Counted from the first letter of the stretch, positions 38,138-50,032 are shown. The stretch is DNA of 64,000 nt from Alteromonas sp. KC3 (GCF_016756315.1 NZ_AP024235.1:2108001-2172000), one strand, 5' to 3'. The notes: generated by a model not told the origin, from the sequence alone. Made by a program: numbers and translations.

Positions 38138-39306
38138 TGCTTGAACTGCTGTTTCTACTTTTGCCTGTTGCGGCTGGATACGGTTGGATAATGGGCCGAA
38201 ATAGTGTCCGCCAAGCGCAAAGAAAACAGTCAAGTATTCTCTCTAAACACTATTATAAAGGGCTGAATTTTCTTTTATCTGACCAGCCCGATAAAGCTGT
38301 TGATACACTCATTAAAATGATCAATGTCAATAGCGACACGGTCGAAACCCATATTGCGATGGGCAGTTTCTTTCGTCATCGAGGGGAAATAGACCGCGCG
38401 ATTAAAGTGCATCAAAATCTTGTGAGCCGCGATGAGCTTCAACCTGCACAACGTGAAAATGCATTAAGAGAATTGGGGCACGATTACACGCAAGCCGGAT
38501 TTCTCGAGCGCGCTGAAAATGCATTTCTACAATTACTTAATAGTGAAAAGCATTACCTTGTCGCACAGCAGCAACTATTCAGTATCTACCAAACCACCAA
38601 AGAATGGGAGCGCGCAATAGAGCTAGCTGAGCGTATGGTTCAATGTCATGGCGACAATGATGAGGTTTGTGAGCGTTTAGCTCATTTTTATTGTGAGCAG
38701 GCTGCGGTTGAGCTTAAAAATGAAAGCCAAGGCGCTGCATTGACCTTACTGCAAAAAGCCGTGAATGCAGACGAACATGCCGTAAGGCCGTGGCTTATGC
38801 TGGGCGAAATCTCACTTAACCAGAAACGCTATACCGATGCCAACGCGTATTTCACACAAGTGGCAGAAAGGGATATTAATTGGTTCAGCGAAGCAGTACC
38901 TAGTCTCGAAAAAATCGCTGAAGAAACTGGAGACTGGGAAGCGTTTCAACAAAACCTGGAAGCACACTGGCAAGAGTGCGCAACATCCTATTTGGCAATG
39001 GTTGATGTATTACTTAAACGTGGCGACACGGCACAAGCGGCAGAATATTTACTTGAACAGTTGCGCAAGCGTCCTACCATGCGTGGCTTCAAAACGCTAA
39101 TGGGCTTATACATCGATCAACTGTCAGATCAAACGACAGCAGACAGCTTGCGGTTGTTAAAAGAACTGGTTGAAAAACAAATGTTACAGCGCCCCAAGTA
39201 CCGTTGTAACAGCTGTGGCTTTTCCGGTCGTAAACTATACTGGCTATGCCCCAGTTGCAAAAAGTGGGGCGTAGTGAAACCAATTAAAGGGCTAGACGGA
39301 GAATAA
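38137..39306 (+). CDS. lapB: Lipopolysaccharide assembly protein B
   Basis: A 389-residue protein with one N-terminal membrane anchor, a cytoplasmic array of about nine TPR repeats, and a C-terminal rubredoxin-like zinc site (YRCNSCGFSG and LCPSCKKWG). LapB promotes degradation of LpxC by FtsH. Length equals E. coli LapB. It is coupled to lapA by an overlapping TAATG, and pyrF follows after 6 bases, as in E. coli. Confidence 0.95.
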   Translation: MLELLFLLLPVAAGYGWIMGRNSVRQAQRKQSSILSKHYYKGLNFLLSDQPDKAVDTLIKMINVNSDTVETHIAMGSFFRHRGEIDRAIKVHQNLVSRDELQPAQRENALRELGHDYTQAGFLERAENAFLQLLNSEKHYLVAQQQLFSIYQTTKEWERAIELAERMVQCHGDNDEVCERLAHFYCEQAAVELKNESQGAALTLLQKAVNADEHAVRPWLMLGEISLNQKRYTDANAYFTQVAERDINWFSEAVPSLEKIAEETGDWEAFQQNLEAHWQECATSYLAMVDVLLKRGDTAQAAEYLLEQLRKRPTMRGFKTLMGLYIDQLSDQTTADSLRLLKELVEKQMLQRPKYRCNSCGFSGRKLYWLCPSCKKWGVVKPIKGLDGE

Positions 39307-39312
39307 TTAAAC

Positions 39313-40011
39313 ATGCACGACCCACGCGTTATTGTTGCTTTAGACTATGACAACAAAGACTCTGCATTTGCTTTTGTAGATAAGCTAGATCCTAGCTTAT
39401 GCAAATTGAAAGTGGGCAAGGAAATGTTCACATTATTCGGTCCTGAATTTGTTAAAGCACTTATTGCTAAGGGCTTTGATGTTTTTCTCGATCTTAAATT
39501 TCACGACATCCCCAACACAGTGGCAAAAGCGTGTAAGGCAGCCGCAGAGTTGGGTGTTTGGATGGTGAATGTTCATGCATCTGGTGGTATTCCTATGATG
39601 CAAGCCGCTAAAGAAGCGATTGCTAATAGTAGTCACCCATCAACGAAGCTTATCGCTGTGACCGTACTTACCAGTATGGACGAGTCGCAATTAGCCGATG
39701 TAATAAGCAATGTGACACCAGAAGAGCAAGTACTGCGGTTAGCAAACTTAACTGCGCAAGCGGGCCTGGATGGTATTGTTTGTTCAGCGCAAGAAGCACA
39801 GGCATTGCGAACAAAACACAGCGACGACTTTCTGCTTGTTACGCCAGGTATTCGCCCACTTGGTGCTGATGTGGGCGATCAAAAAAGAGTAATGACGCCG
39901 CCTGACGCAATAAAAGCAGGCGTGAATTACCTAGTAATGGGAAGACCCATTACTAAAGCTGAAGATCCCATTGCCGTGTTAAAAGCAGTAAATGCCTCTA
40001 TAAGCGCATAG
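39313..40011 (+). CDS. pyrF: Orotidine 5'-phosphate decarboxylase
   Basis: A 232-residue TIM-barrel enzyme that makes UMP. The catalytic Asp-Lys array is in [13 protein letters not shown], and [20 protein letters not shown] carries the phosphate-gripping loop. The final gene of the lapA-lapB-pyrF operon, followed by a strong bidirectional terminator. Confidence 0.97.
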   Translation: MHDPRVIVALDYDNKDSAFAFVDKLDPSLCKLKVGKEMFTLFGPEFVKALIAKGFDVFLDLKFHDIPNTVAKACKAAAELGVWMVNVHASGGIPMMQAAKEAIANSSHPSTKLIAVTVLTSMDESQLADVISNVTPEEQVLRLANLTAQAGLDGIVCSAQEAQALRTKHSDDFLLVTPGIRPLGADVGDQKRVMTPPDAIKAGVNYLVMGRPITKAEDPIAVLKAVNASISA

Positions 40012-40029
40012 CAAATCTTTTAACCACAT

Positions 40030-40071
40030 AAAAAAAGCTCGGAATGTGAAAACATATCCGAGCTTTTTTTT
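40030..40071. terminator. Bidirectional terminator pyrF/ald
   Basis: AAGCTCGGA/TCCGAGCTT with A and T tracts on both sides lies between convergent pyrF and ald. Confidence 0.88.
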
Positions 40072-40114
40072 AGTTGAGTAACGTCTAGCTATGTTACATC
40101 ACGTTAAGCAGGCG

Positions 40115-41248
40115 TTATTCGCCTTTAAGTGCTGCTTCAGCTGGCGTATATGTAAGACCTAGTTCTGCGCCTAGTGCATCCACAACAGCTTTGTACGTCA
40201 CTTTACCTTCGTGAACGTTCAGACCATTAAGTAAATGCTTGTCTTCAAGCATTGCTTTAACTGGTCCCTTATTCGCAAGGGCTAGACCAAAGGGTAAGGT
40301 TGCATTGTTAAGCGCCATTGTTGATGTGCGTGCAACGCCACCTGGCATATTGGCAACACAGTAATGTACAACATCATCAACCATGTAAACTGGATCTTGG
40401 TGCGTAGTTGCTTTTGATGTTTCAAAGCAGCCACCTTGGTCAATAGCAACGTCGACCAATACAGAACCAGGCTTCATAGCTGCAATGTGTTCGCGCGTTA
40501 ATAGTTTCGGTGCTGCTGCACCAGGGATCAGTACCGCACCAACGACTAGGTCAGCTTTTGAAGAATAGTGCTCAATGGCGTCTACCGTTGAGTAAACTGT
40601 TTTAACCTGACCATTGAAAATATCGTCTAGTTGACGAAGTCTTGGTAGTGAACGGTCAAGTAGAGTTACATCAGCGCCTAGGCCAAGAGCCATTTTCGCT
40701 GCGTTAATACCTACAACACCACCACCAATAACCAATACTTTACCCGGAGCTACGCCCGGTACGCCTCCTAATAGTGTTCCGCTACCACCGTGCGCTTTTT
40801 CTAGGTAATGAGCTCCGGCTTGAACAGACATACGACCTGCTACTTCACTCATTGGAGCAAGTAGTGGAAGACCACCGCGATCGTCGGTTACCGTTTCATA
40901 AGCAATACACGTTGCACCCGATTCAACAAGCAACTTTGTTTGCGTTGGGTCTGGTGCTAAGTGTAGATAGGTATAAAGCGTTTGGCCTTTACGCAACATT
41001 TTACATTCGTTTGGCTGAGGCTCTTTCACTTTTACAATCATTTCAGCTTCAGCAAATACTTGCTCAGCAGTAGATGCAATTGCAGCGCCTGCTTCAACAT
41101 ACATTTCGTCAGTGAAACCAATTGCATCACCTGCCTTAGTTTCTACAAGTACATTGTGGCCGTGGCTAACAAATTCTTTTACGGCTGCAGGCGTTAAGCC
41201 AACACGATACTCGTGATTTTTAATCTCTTTTGGTACACCAACTAACAT
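40115..41248 (-). CDS. ald: Alanine dehydrogenase
   Basis: A 377-residue NAD-dependent enzyme that interconverts alanine with pyruvate and ammonia. [20 protein letters not shown] is the family N-terminus with the substrate-binding Arg, and [20 protein letters not shown] is the Rossmann motif. The ATG at 41248 has GAGGA at ideal spacing; the longer frame adds 19 unrelated residues. It is divergent from lrp, which often controls alanine metabolism. Confidence 0.96.
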   Translation of the reverse strand: MLVGVPKEIKNHEYRVGLTPAAVKEFVSHGHNVLVETKAGDAIGFTDEMYVEAGAAIASTAEQVFAEAEMIVKVKEPQPNECKMLRKGQTLYTYLHLAPDPTQTKLLVESGATCIAYETVTDDRGGLPLLAPMSEVAGRMSVQAGAHYLEKAHGGSGTLLGGVPGVAPGKVLVIGGGVVGINAAKMALGLGADVTLLDRSLPRLRQLDDIFNGQVKTVYSTVDAIEHYSSKADLVVGAVLIPGAAAPKLLTREHIAAMKPGSVLVDVAIDQGGCFETSKATTHQDPVYMVDDVVHYCVANMPGGVARTSTMALNNATLPFGLALANKGPVKAMLEDKHLLNGLNVHEGKVTYKAVVDALGAELGLTYTPAEAALKGE

Positions 41249-41427
41249 GCGTAATCCTCTTTTATTGCGTGAGCTTCTTAATGGCTCGTATTGATTAAAT
41301 GTCATGTAAAGGCTAGTTGAGCTCTGGCCTTTAATCTATAAAGGACAAGAAACAACCGCATTAATAACAAGGGCGTTATGTCGGCGAGTATACGACAATA
41401 AAAAACGAACTATCTGCTGAAGAATGC

Positions 41428-41457
41428 CACTTATTAGAATATAATTTGGAATAAGTG
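41428..41457. promoter_or_regulatory. Inverted repeat around the lrp -10 box
   Basis: The perfect 8-bp arms CACTTATT and AATAAGTG flank 14 bases that contain TATAAT at 41440-41445. The position, 20-50 bases before the lrp start codon, suggests an operator that covers the lrp promoter, possibly for Lrp autoregulation. The binding protein is inference. Confidence 0.5.
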
Positions 41458-41476
41458 CTATTTAAGGAAATTTTAT

Positions 41477-41962
41477 ATGTTGGTGAAAACGCCAAAACAC
41501 CTTGACCGAATAGACAGAAATATCTTGGTTCAACTACAAAAAAACGGCCGCATTTCAAACGTAGAACTGGCAAAAGAAGTAGGATTGAGTCCTAGTCCTT
41601 GTCTTGAAAGGGTTAAGCGATTGGAAAGCCAAGGCTATATTAAGGGCTATCATGCTGTAGTTGACCCCGAAAAGCTTGGTGCTGCAATGCTGGTTTTTGT
41701 TGAAATTACGCTGACGAAAACATCTGTCGATATCTTTGCAGAATTTTCTGCTGCGGTTAAGTTACACGACGACATCCAAGAATGTCATCTTGTGTCTGGC
41801 GATTTCGACTTTTTATTGAAAGCACGTGTTGCTGACATGGGTAGCTATCGCAAGTTGCTAGGTGACACCTTGTTGCGCTTACCGGGAGTGAGCGAATCTA
41901 GAACCTATGTTGTAATGGAAGAAGTTAAGAGTACGTCGTCTTTGCGTATTAACTTGAAGTAA
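41477..41962 (+). CDS. lrp: Leucine-responsive regulatory protein
   Basis: A 161-residue Lrp/AsnC-family global regulator. An N-terminal helix-turn-helix (RIDRNILVQLQKNGRISNVE; LSPSPCLERVKRLESQG) is followed by the RAM ligand domain with VFVEITL, IQECHLVSGDFDFLLKARV and LRLPGVSESRTYVVMEEVK. These segments are almost the same as in E. coli Lrp, so this is the true Lrp and not just a family member. Its place between divergent ald and downstream ftsK matches Lrp loci in gammaproteobacteria. Confidence 0.96.
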   Translation: MLVKTPKHLDRIDRNILVQLQKNGRISNVELAKEVGLSPSPCLERVKRLESQGYIKGYHAVVDPEKLGAAMLVFVEITLTKTSVDIFAEFSAAVKLHDDIQECHLVSGDFDFLLKARVADMGSYRKLLGDTLLRLPGVSESRTYVVMEEVKSTSSLRINLK

Positions 41963-41998
41963 CGAAAGCATGGCTGAACTATTACGTTTTGTGGTAGG

Positions 41999-42014
41999 CT
42001 GTGCAAAAATACAG
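41999..42014. promoter_or_regulatory. LexA-box candidate upstream of ftsK
   Basis: CTGTGCAAAAATACAG matches the gammaproteobacterial SOS box form CTGT-N8-ACAG with an AT-rich core. It is about 185 bases before the ftsK start. E. coli ftsK (dinH) has an SOS-inducible promoter, so conservation of this control is plausible. Confidence 0.65.
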
Positions 42015-42100
42015 TGTTTGTATTTCGCCTAAGGATAAGGCCGGCTATACAAGACACATTAAAGCTTAATAAAAGAGCAATACGATAATAATAAGTAAGG

Positions 42101-42170
42101 AACACAGAAGGTTCGCTAAGCCTTTTGTCACTGTGTTTAGGTTACTTGTCTGGTTACCATATTGACAAGT
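42101..42170 (+). promoter_or_regulatory. Two hairpins in the ftsK leader
   Basis: AACACAG (42101) pairs with CTGTGTT (42131), with an inner AAGG/CCTT, and ACTTGTC (42144) pairs with GACAAGT (42164). The first could terminate or attenuate read-through from lrp, although there is no T run. Function unknown. Confidence 0.35.
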
Positions 42171-42198
42171 ACCCCGTTAATTGAAGGTTTTTAGGGTT

Positions 42199-44943
42199 AT
42201 GGCGCGATTAACAGGAGTTCAGCGAGTGTGGGAAGCAGGCATGATAATAGCCTGTGTTTTCGCTTTTTTCTTATTGCTGGCACTTGCATCTTTTCATCCA
42301 GGCGATCCAGGCTGGAGTCAGGCAGGATTACAACTCGATGTCCACAATTGGGTTGGTGCAACGGGAGCTTGGATAGCTGATTTACTATTGTTCACATTTG
42401 GCTATCTTGCGTATTTATTGCCATTCGGCGCAGCCTTTCTAGGCTGGTTCCTGTTTCAACACATCAAAGAGTTGGACGAATTTGATTATTTAACTATTGG
42501 CCTTCGTATTGTGGGCGGCTTGTTGATGGCGCTAGGCACAACAGGTATCGCGAGCATTAATTTTAACGATGTATTTAATTTCTCAGCAGGCGGTTTTGTT
42601 GGTGACGTAATTAGCTCTGCATTGGTCCCGTATTTCAACACGGCCGGCACTATTTTGCTCCTTTTGTGTTTCTTTTGCACTGGGTTTACGCTGTTAACCG
42701 GGATCAGTTGGTTAACAATAGTAGACAAGGTAGGAGAAGGAACACTTTGGGTATCGAAGAAACTCATTAGCGCCCCACAGAGCTTACTTGCGCTTGAGAT
42801 GCCAAAGTTAGCATTGGCGAACAAGAATGAAGAGCAACATTCGCCTAGCGAACTAGATATAACGTCAATGCGCGCCGAGCCGCCAGAAGAAGATGTGAGC
42901 GAAGCGCAGCAGCAACCCAAAAAGACAGAACGCAACGCTGTTCGAAGTGAGCCTACATTTTCAGTTGAAAGCGCTATTGAAGAACCACCGTTCTACGCAT
43001 TTGATGATGAAACAAATGCGTCTTCATCGACAAGCGATGAGGCTGATGATCACAACGAAGGTGATGCTCCAAAGAAAGCGAGCTTTTCGTTTGCAAGTAT
43101 GCGTGAAGCGGTAACAGGCGGCATCAAAGACAAGGTCGGTCTTGGTAAAACTAATGAACCAGTCCACGCGGATGAGGCGGAAAAAAATGTAAACGCGCAG
43201 CAAAGCCCTCATATCAATTTTGACGACTTGGCAGAATTTGATGAAGATATGCCGTACGAAACCGGAACAAAACCCGAAGTTTCAACGCAACCTGCCCAGC
43301 ATCATGACGATGCTAATTATGTGGAAAAAGAGATTAAGCCCACCGAGCAGCACGTTGCGCCAACCACGCCTGTTGAACAGAATTTTGCGCCTGCGGCGCT
43401 TGGTGCAAAACCGGTTAAAGCGAGGGCAGGGGAGATCGACCCTGATTTACCGCCAATGCCTTCATTTGACCTTCTAGAGCGAGCTGATAAACACGAAAAC
43501 CCGTTAACGCCTGAAGAAATTGAAGGTATTTCGCGACTAGTAGAAGAAAAGCTTGCTGACTTTAATATTGAAGCTACCGTTGTGGGCGTATTCCCGGGCC
43601 CAGTGATTACACGTTTTGAGCTTGACCTAGCACCGGGTGTTAAAGTGAGCAAAATAACAGGGCTGTCGAAGGATTTGGCGCGCGCCATGTCGGCGATATC
43701 CGTTCGCGTTGTAGAGGTCATTCCCGGTAAGTCGGTCATTGGGCTTGAACTTCCAAACAAGAAACGAGAAATGGTGCGTTTAAGCGAAGTCATTAGCTGT
43801 GACACATTCCAATCTAATAAGTCACCATTAACGATGGTCCTAGGCGCTGATATCTCCGGTAAACCAGTAGTAGTTGATTTAGCGAAAATGCCACACCTGT
43901 TAGTTGCAGGTACTACGGGGTCTGGTAAATCAGTGGGCGTGAACGTGATGATCCTGAGTTTGCTTTATAAGAGCACGCCAGAAGACGTTCGCATGATCAT
44001 GATTGACCCTAAAATGCTTGAGCTTTCTGTATATGAAGGTATTCCGCATTTGTTGGCCGAAGTTGTAACGGATATGAAAGAAGCGGCTAATGCGCTTCGT
44101 TGGTGTGTCGGAGAAATGGAACGACGCTACCGTTTGATGAGTGCCCTTGGTGTGCGAAATCTAAAAGGCTACAACGCCAAAGTGACCGAAGCCATTGCCA
44201 ACGGCACGCCAATTAAAGATCCGCTATGGAAGAGTGAAGAAAGTATGGACGCAGAGGCGCCCGACTTAGAGAAACTTCCAGCGATTGTCGTTGTGGTTGA
44301 TGAGTTTGCCGACATGATGATGATTGTGGGTAAAAAAGTAGAAGAACTTATTGCGCGTATTGCTCAAAAAGCGCGTGCAGCGGGTATTCACTTAATTCTT
44401 GCAACACAAAGACCGTCTGTTGACGTCATCACGGGCTTAATTAAAGCAAACATTCCAACTCGTATCGCGTTTCAGGTTTCAAGTAAAATAGACTCTCGAA
44501 CTATATTAGATCAGCAAGGCGCAGAGACCCTACTAGGAATGGGAGATATGCTTTATCTACCACCTGGAAGCCCAGTACCTACGCGTGTACATGGCGCGTT
44601 TGTTGACGATCATGAAGTACATGCTGTAGTAGCTGACTGGCAAAAGCGTGGAGAGCCAGAGTACATCGATGAGATTCTAAACGGCGAAGCCTCTGCAGAG
44701 GTGCTATTGCCGGGTGAGCAACCTGAAGGTGAAGATCAAGAGTTTGATGCGTTTTATGATGAAGCCGTGGCTTTTGTGACTGAAACAAGACGCGCTAGCG
44801 TCAGTAGCGTACAGCGTAAATTTAGAATTGGTTACAACAGAGCAGCGCGCTTAGTGGAACAAATGGAGATGAGTGGGGTCGTAAGTGCACAGGGACATAA
44901 CGGTAATCGCGAGGTACTCGCGCCACCTGTCCACAAAGAGTAG
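42199..44943 (+). CDS. ftsK: DNA translocase FtsK
   Basis: A 914-residue divisome protein and motor. The N-terminal 180 residues hold four membrane helices that anchor it at the septum. An acidic, Pro/Gln/Glu-rich linker runs to about residue 410. The C-terminal motor has Walker A GTTGSGKS near 570 and Walker [12 protein letters not shown] near 700. The last 65 residues form the winged-helix gamma domain that reads KOPS sites and activates XerD. The ATG at 42199 is used; the frame is open to a TTG at 42181. lolA follows 15 bases after the stop. Confidence 0.96.
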   Translation: MARLTGVQRVWEAGMIIACVFAFFLLLALASFHPGDPGWSQAGLQLDVHNWVGATGAWIADLLLFTFGYLAYLLPFGAAFLGWFLFQHIKELDEFDYLTIGLRIVGGLLMALGTTGIASINFNDVFNFSAGGFVGDVISSALVPYFNTAGTILLLLCFFCTGFTLLTGISWLTIVDKVGEGTLWVSKKLISAPQSLLALEMPKLALANKNEEQHSPSELDITSMRAEPPEEDVSEAQQQPKKTERNAVRSEPTFSVESAIEEPPFYAFDDETNASSSTSDEADDHNEGDAPKKASFSFASMREAVTGGIKDKVGLGKTNEPVHADEAEKNVNAQQSPHINFDDLAEFDEDMPYETGTKPEVSTQPAQHHDDANYVEKEIKPTEQHVAPTTPVEQNFAPAALGAKPVKARAGEIDPDLPPMPSFDLLERADKHENPLTPEEIEGISRLVEEKLADFNIEATVVGVFPGPVITRFELDLAPGVKVSKITGLSKDLARAMSAISVRVVEVIPGKSVIGLELPNKKREMVRLSEVISCDTFQSNKSPLTMVLGADISGKPVVVDLAKMPHLLVAGTTGSGKSVGVNVMILSLLYKSTPEDVRMIMIDPKMLELSVYEGIPHLLAEVVTDMKEAANALRWCVGEMERRYRLMSALGVRNLKGYNAKVTEAIANGTPIKDPLWKSEESMDAEAPDLEKLPAIVVVVDEFADMMMIVGKKVEELIARIAQKARAAGIHLILATQRPSVDVITGLIKANIPTRIAFQVSSKIDSRTILDQQGAETLLGMGDMLYLPPGSPVPTRVHGAFVDDHEVHAVVADWQKRGEPEYIDEILNGEASAEVLLPGEQPEGEDQEFDAFYDEAVAFVTETRRASVSSVQRKFRIGYNRAARLVEQMEMSGVVSAQGHNGNREVLAPPVHKE

Positions 44944-44958
44944 TCACGGAGTAGAACG

Positions 44959-45699
44959 ATGAAACAAGCCGTATCAGTGTATTTTGTAAGTGCTTTAGCA
45001 TTAGCGTGCTCGAATAACGCGTATAGCGCTTACGAGATTAGCGATGAACATGCAATTACTCCTTCAAGCGATGTTGAAGAACAGGTTAGTGCGGTAGCTA
45101 CAAGTAGCAGTCCAGACGGTGACAGCTTGCAAGTACTATTACGGGACATGAAACAATTCCGCGCAGGTTTTGAACAAACCGTTGTTGATGCTGAGCAGAA
45201 CATTGTTCATGAGGCGCAGGGCGTGCTGACTATGACTCGCCCTAATAAACTGCGTTGGGAAACCACATTTCCTGACGAAACTCTATTGATAGCTGATGGC
45301 AGTGCAGTATGGAATGTCGATTCATTTGTCGAGCAAGTTACGGTTATTTCACAAGATCAAGCAGTTAAAGATAATCCTATCGTGCTCTTAACAGCCAGTG
45401 ATGCAGAAACGTGGAATAAGTTTACAATTCGCAAAGTTGATACATCTAGTGTTGAGGGCGAAGCGGCTGCCCAGATGCTAAGTAGTTATCAAATAACGCC
45501 TAAAGAAGTAGGCGGGCAGATTGAAACACTGACCCTTACTTTTAACCAAGACAACAAACTGGCTGCGCTTAATATGTTGGACGCCCAACAGCAAATTAGT
45601 ACGTTAGTTTTCAATAATATTGAAACGCGTTTTCCACTAGCTGCAGACACGTTCTCAGTAAACATACCCGACAGTTATATTGTGGATGATCAACGGTAG
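44959..45699 (+). CDS. lolA: Outer-membrane lipoprotein carrier protein LolA
   Basis: A 246-residue periplasmic chaperone that ferries lipoproteins from LolCDE to LolB. A signal peptide of about 23 residues is followed by an unusual Ser/Glu/Val-rich stretch of some 30 residues before the LolA domain begins (MKQFRAGFEQTVVDAEQN, GVLTMTRPNKLRWET). The extension makes it about 40 residues longer than E. coli LolA. It lies between ftsK and rarA as in E. coli. Confidence 0.94.
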   Translation: MKQAVSVYFVSALALACSNNAYSAYEISDEHAITPSSDVEEQVSAVATSSSPDGDSLQVLLRDMKQFRAGFEQTVVDAEQNIVHEAQGVLTMTRPNKLRWETTFPDETLLIADGSAVWNVDSFVEQVTVISQDQAVKDNPIVLLTASDAETWNKFTIRKVDTSSVEGEAAAQMLSSYQITPKEVGGQIETLTLTFNQDNKLAALNMLDAQQQISTLVFNNIETRFPLAADTFSVNIPDSYIVDDQR

Positions 45700-45711
45700 T
45701 TCTCTTCGCTA

Positions 45712-47019
45712 ATGAATCAAGCTAATCAGGCATTTGCGCCGCTTGCAGCGCGAATGCGACCTACCTCAATCGAAGAATACAGCGGCCAAGCTCACCTTTT
45801 GGGCAAAGACAAGCCTTTGCGGAAGATGCTTGAAGCGGGTCATTGTCACTCAATGATTTTATGGGGGCCTCCGGGTACCGGTAAAACTACGCTTGCGGAA
45901 CTGATTGCACAATACACAAACGCATCAGTCTTGCGTATTTCGGCAGTGACCTCAGGTGTGAAAGACATTCGAGCGGCGATGGACACTGCTGAAGAAAATG
46001 CGAGGTACAATCGACGCACACTATTGTTCGTTGACGAAGTACACAGGTTCAATAAGAGCCAGCAAGATGCGTTTTTGCCGTTTGTGGAGTCGGGGGTAGT
46101 GACTTTCATTGGTGCTACTACTGAAAACCCGTCTTTTGAACTTAATAACGCATTGTTATCGCGTGTGAGGGTGTATGTGCTCAAGCCCCTTGAGCAAGAA
46201 GCTCTGGAAACATTAGTAGAACGGGCTTTAAAAGATGAAAACAAAGGGCTAGGACAGCGAGGTCTTAGTATTGAAGAGAATGCAAAAGCAGCGTTAATCG
46301 AGCTAAGTGGTGGTGACGCAAGGCGCTTATTGACCTATTTGGAGCTTTCTGCTGATTTTACTAATGGCGCAAGTATATCAATCGGTGATATTGAGCAGGC
46401 CGTTGGTCAAAAGGTGGCAAGCTACGACAATAAGGGCGACACCTTTTACGATTTGATCTCAGCTTTTCATAAGTCAGTGCGCGGTTCTGACCCTGATGCA
46501 GCGCTTTACTGGTACGCTAGGATCCTCGACGGTGGCGGTGATGCGTTATATGTTGGAAGGCGACTTCTTGCTATTGCGTCAGAAGACATTGGTAATGCTG
46601 ACCCTCGTGCTATGCAACTGTGTATCAATGCCTGGGACACGTTTCACCGCGTTGGACCTGCTGAGGGGGAGCGAGCTATTGCACAGGCTGCGGTATACTG
46701 TGCACTTGCAGCAAAAAGCAACGCCGTTTACATGGCGTTTAATGATGCTAAAGCACTGGCGAGAAAAACGTCAGATGCCCCAGTTCCTATGCATTTAAGA
46801 AATGCGCCTACGAAATTGATGAAAGAGCTAGGCCATGGCGATGGTTATCGCTACGCACACAATGAGCCTAATGCGTTTGCTGCAGGTGAAACCTACTTTC
46901 CTGAATCTATCGGTCCACAGCGCTTTTACACCCCCAACGAGCGCGGTTTAGAAAAAGCACTAAAAGCAAAACGTGACTATCTTGATTCACTTAATGCACA
47001 AAGTAGGAATAAACGGTAA
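45712..47019 (+). CDS. rarA: Replication-associated recombination protein A
   Basis: A 435-residue AAA+ ATPase of the MgsA/RarA/WRNIP1 family that acts at stalled replication forks. Walker A is [12 protein letters not shown], Walker [15 protein letters not shown], and sensor 1 [10 protein letters not shown]. The C-terminal domain has the tetramerisation segment ([15 protein letters not shown]). Its start is 12 bases after the lolA stop. Confidence 0.97.
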   Translation: MNQANQAFAPLAARMRPTSIEEYSGQAHLLGKDKPLRKMLEAGHCHSMILWGPPGTGKTTLAELIAQYTNASVLRISAVTSGVKDIRAAMDTAEENARYNRRTLLFVDEVHRFNKSQQDAFLPFVESGVVTFIGATTENPSFELNNALLSRVRVYVLKPLEQEALETLVERALKDENKGLGQRGLSIEENAKAALIELSGGDARRLLTYLELSADFTNGASISIGDIEQAVGQKVASYDNKGDTFYDLISAFHKSVRGSDPDAALYWYARILDGGGDALYVGRRLLAIASEDIGNADPRAMQLCINAWDTFHRVGPAEGERAIAQAAVYCALAAKSNAVYMAFNDAKALARKTSDAPVPMHLRNAPTKLMKELGHGDGYRYAHNEPNAFAAGETYFPESIGPQRFYTPNERGLEKALKAKRDYLDSLNAQSRNKR

Positions 47020-47101
47020 AGTGTTGTCAAAAGGCATTGCACGCTCGTGCACTTTAGTGCCTAATAAATAAACAAAAATTGAGAAGATTGGGAGTGACAT
47101 C

Positions 47102-47485
47102 GTGCCTCAAGGGATAGCGTTGTACTGTTTTATTGCCGCAGGCGGCGCAACAGGCGCTTGTTTGCGGTATTTTGTTACAACTACGGTAGATTCCTTATTT
47201 GGAAAACACCTGCCGTTTGGTACACTAACCGTGAATGTTGTAGGGTCATTCGCTTTGGCGATTTTGTACGGCTTTATAGAGCGCCATGATTTGGCCGATT
47301 CACCTTATAGAGCGTTAATTGGTGTTGGATTACTTGGCGCGTTTACCACATTCTCAACGTTTTCTGTAGAAACGTTAACTTTATTAGAAAATGGGCTATG
47401 GCAAAGAGCGATAGCAAATGTATTTCTTAACGTTGGTGCCTGCTTGTTAGCAGGGTGGCTAGCAATTGAATTAATGAAAGGATAA
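47102..47485 (+). CDS. crcB: Fluoride ion channel CrcB/Fluc
   Basis: A 127-residue membrane protein with four helices. GATGACLRYF and GTLTVNVVGSF carry the conserved Asn, and LGAFTTFSTFSVET the phenylalanine and threonine residues that line the fluoride pores. GTG start with GGGAG upstream. It lies between rarA and serS, where E. coli has no crcB. No fluoride riboswitch is seen in the 80 bases ahead of it, so it is likely expressed with the operon. Confidence 0.95.
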   Translation: MPQGIALYCFIAAGGATGACLRYFVTTTVDSLFGKHLPFGTLTVNVVGSFALAILYGFIERHDLADSPYRALIGVGLLGAFTTFSTFSVETLTLLENGLWQRAIANVFLNVGACLLAGWLAIELMKG

Positions 47486-47489
47486 TTAG

Positions 47490-48791
<1,302 letters not shown>

Positions 48792-48834
48792 CCTTGTTAC
48801 TGTTGCGTCAAGTTTCAATTTGATGCTAGATGTT

Positions 48835-48866
48835 AAAGGCTCAGCGGTTACACCGCTGGGCCTTTT
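48835..48866 (+). terminator. Intrinsic terminator of serS
   Basis: AAAGGC-CAGCGG pairs with CCGCTG-GCCTTT around TTACA, followed by a T run. Confidence 0.9.
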
Positions 48867-48993
48867 TTGTTTGCATCGCTAATTGCGTTACGCGCGTTAG
48901 AATTTTGTATGTTGATTAGTCGCTTCCATAGTGCAATGCTGGGTTTATTGCGCGGTAAAATAGATTGAATAGTTACCTTAGAAGGAATTAAAA

Positions 48994-49407
48994 ATGTTCG
49001 AGAATTTCAAACGAAAACGGAAGATAAAAAAATTTGCTAGAAAACTACCGAAAACGCTTGTGGCATTGTTTGGTAAAAACGAGTGCTATTCAAAAGGACA
49101 AGTAGATCGTGCGCTTAAGGACAGGTTTAGTAAATATCGCAACTCATCAATGTCGTCCAATGAATTTCTTTATGCTTATGCAATGTTTTGCAGCCCCTTA
49201 GCATTTTCTGACATTCAAAACGAATTAAATACGTCGTGTGATTACGCGTCGCTACGCGAAGAAATTGCGCTTGTGTGTTTTAACAACACAAACGATTTTA
49301 GCTTTACATCACTTGAAGCTATGGCAGCAAACGACAGTGGTGGGTTTTCAATGGGCAGTAGTGATGGCGGTAGTTTTTCTGATGGCGGCGGTGGTGGTGG
49401 AGAATAA
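48994..49407 (+). CDS. Unknown protein with glycine-rich C-terminus
   Basis: A 137-residue protein I do not recognise. It opens with a strongly basic stretch (FKRKRKIKKFARKLPK), continues with a helical domain containing YSKGQVDRALKDRF and EFLYAYAMFC, and ends in a low-complexity Gly/Ser/Asp tail (SDGGSFSDGGGGGGE). It has no signal peptide or membrane helix. AAGGA precedes the ATG. It stands alone after the serS terminator, first in a run of small accessory genes. The tail resembles flexible secretion or assembly tails but nothing more can be said. Confidence 0.6.
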   Translation: MFENFKRKRKIKKFARKLPKTLVALFGKNECYSKGQVDRALKDRFSKYRNSSMSSNEFLYAYAMFCSPLAFSDIQNELNTSCDYASLREEIALVCFNNTNDFSFTSLEAMAANDSGGFSMGSSDGGSFSDGGGGGGE

Positions 49408-49546
49408 ATCTCATATTTTCGGTATCGTCACGTTACTGTCGTGCTAATGTCATGACAATGGCATGGGCGTGTCGAGTTAATGTCAGGGGGCTGCTCGAAG
49501 TATTAGTTAAAATTACCTCACTTTTTACAATAAGTGGGTTTATAAA

Positions 49547-50032
49547 ATGAGTAACGAAGTGAAACTTAACACGAAAAAAATTTTAACGTTGAGAACGAGT
49601 AATTGCTGGAGTCAGGAGGAGCTGGCATCAGCTAGTGGCTTGAGCGTTAGAACTATACAGCGAGTTGAAAAAAGCGGGGTCGCCTCACTAGAAACGACAA
49701 AAGCACTATCTTCTGTGTTTGGCGTTACGCCCCTAGAATTACAAACCGTTAGTACATTTGAAAACATGAGTTTAGGCTTTATTATCAAATACGCTTGGCT
49801 GGTTGCTTTTGCGCTATCCAGTGTGTTTTTTGGACTATGGATTGTTGATATTCTTATCCCCACATTGAAAGGGGCAAACTTTGACCAACAGTATGAATTA
49901 CACGGAAACTTTCGCTATTTAGACTTTGGCGGATTGAGCTTTCTTGCTGGCTTTTTGTTGTTAGTAATCAATGTATCATGGGAGCACACGAGCAAAAAAA
50001 GACTAATCGGTGCCTCGCGTTCGCAAGCATAG
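49547..50032 (+). CDS. XRE-family HTH protein with two membrane segments
   Basis: A 161-residue protein. Residues about 8-62 form a Cro/CI-type helix-turn-helix (WSQEELASASGLSVRTIQRVEKSG). Two hydrophobic segments follow at about 78-100 and 125-145, with a polar loop between them and a basic tail. A DNA-binding domain tethered to the membrane would let it sense membrane or envelope state. It is followed by a 64-residue membrane protein that may be its partner; this is inference from spacing only. Confidence 0.7.
   Translation: MSNEVKLNTKKILTLRTSNCWSQEELASASGLSVRTIQRVEKSGVASLETTKALSSVFGVTPLELQTVSTFENMSLGFIIKYAWLVAFALSSVFFGLWIVDILIPTLKGANFDQQYELHGNFRYLDFGGLSFLAGFLLLVINVSWEHTSKKRLIGASRSQA

Noticed and set aside
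47020..47101. Fluoride riboswitch ahead of crcB
   Set aside because: The short spacer lacks the pseudoknot elements; the only structure is a small TGCACG/CGTGCA hairpin.
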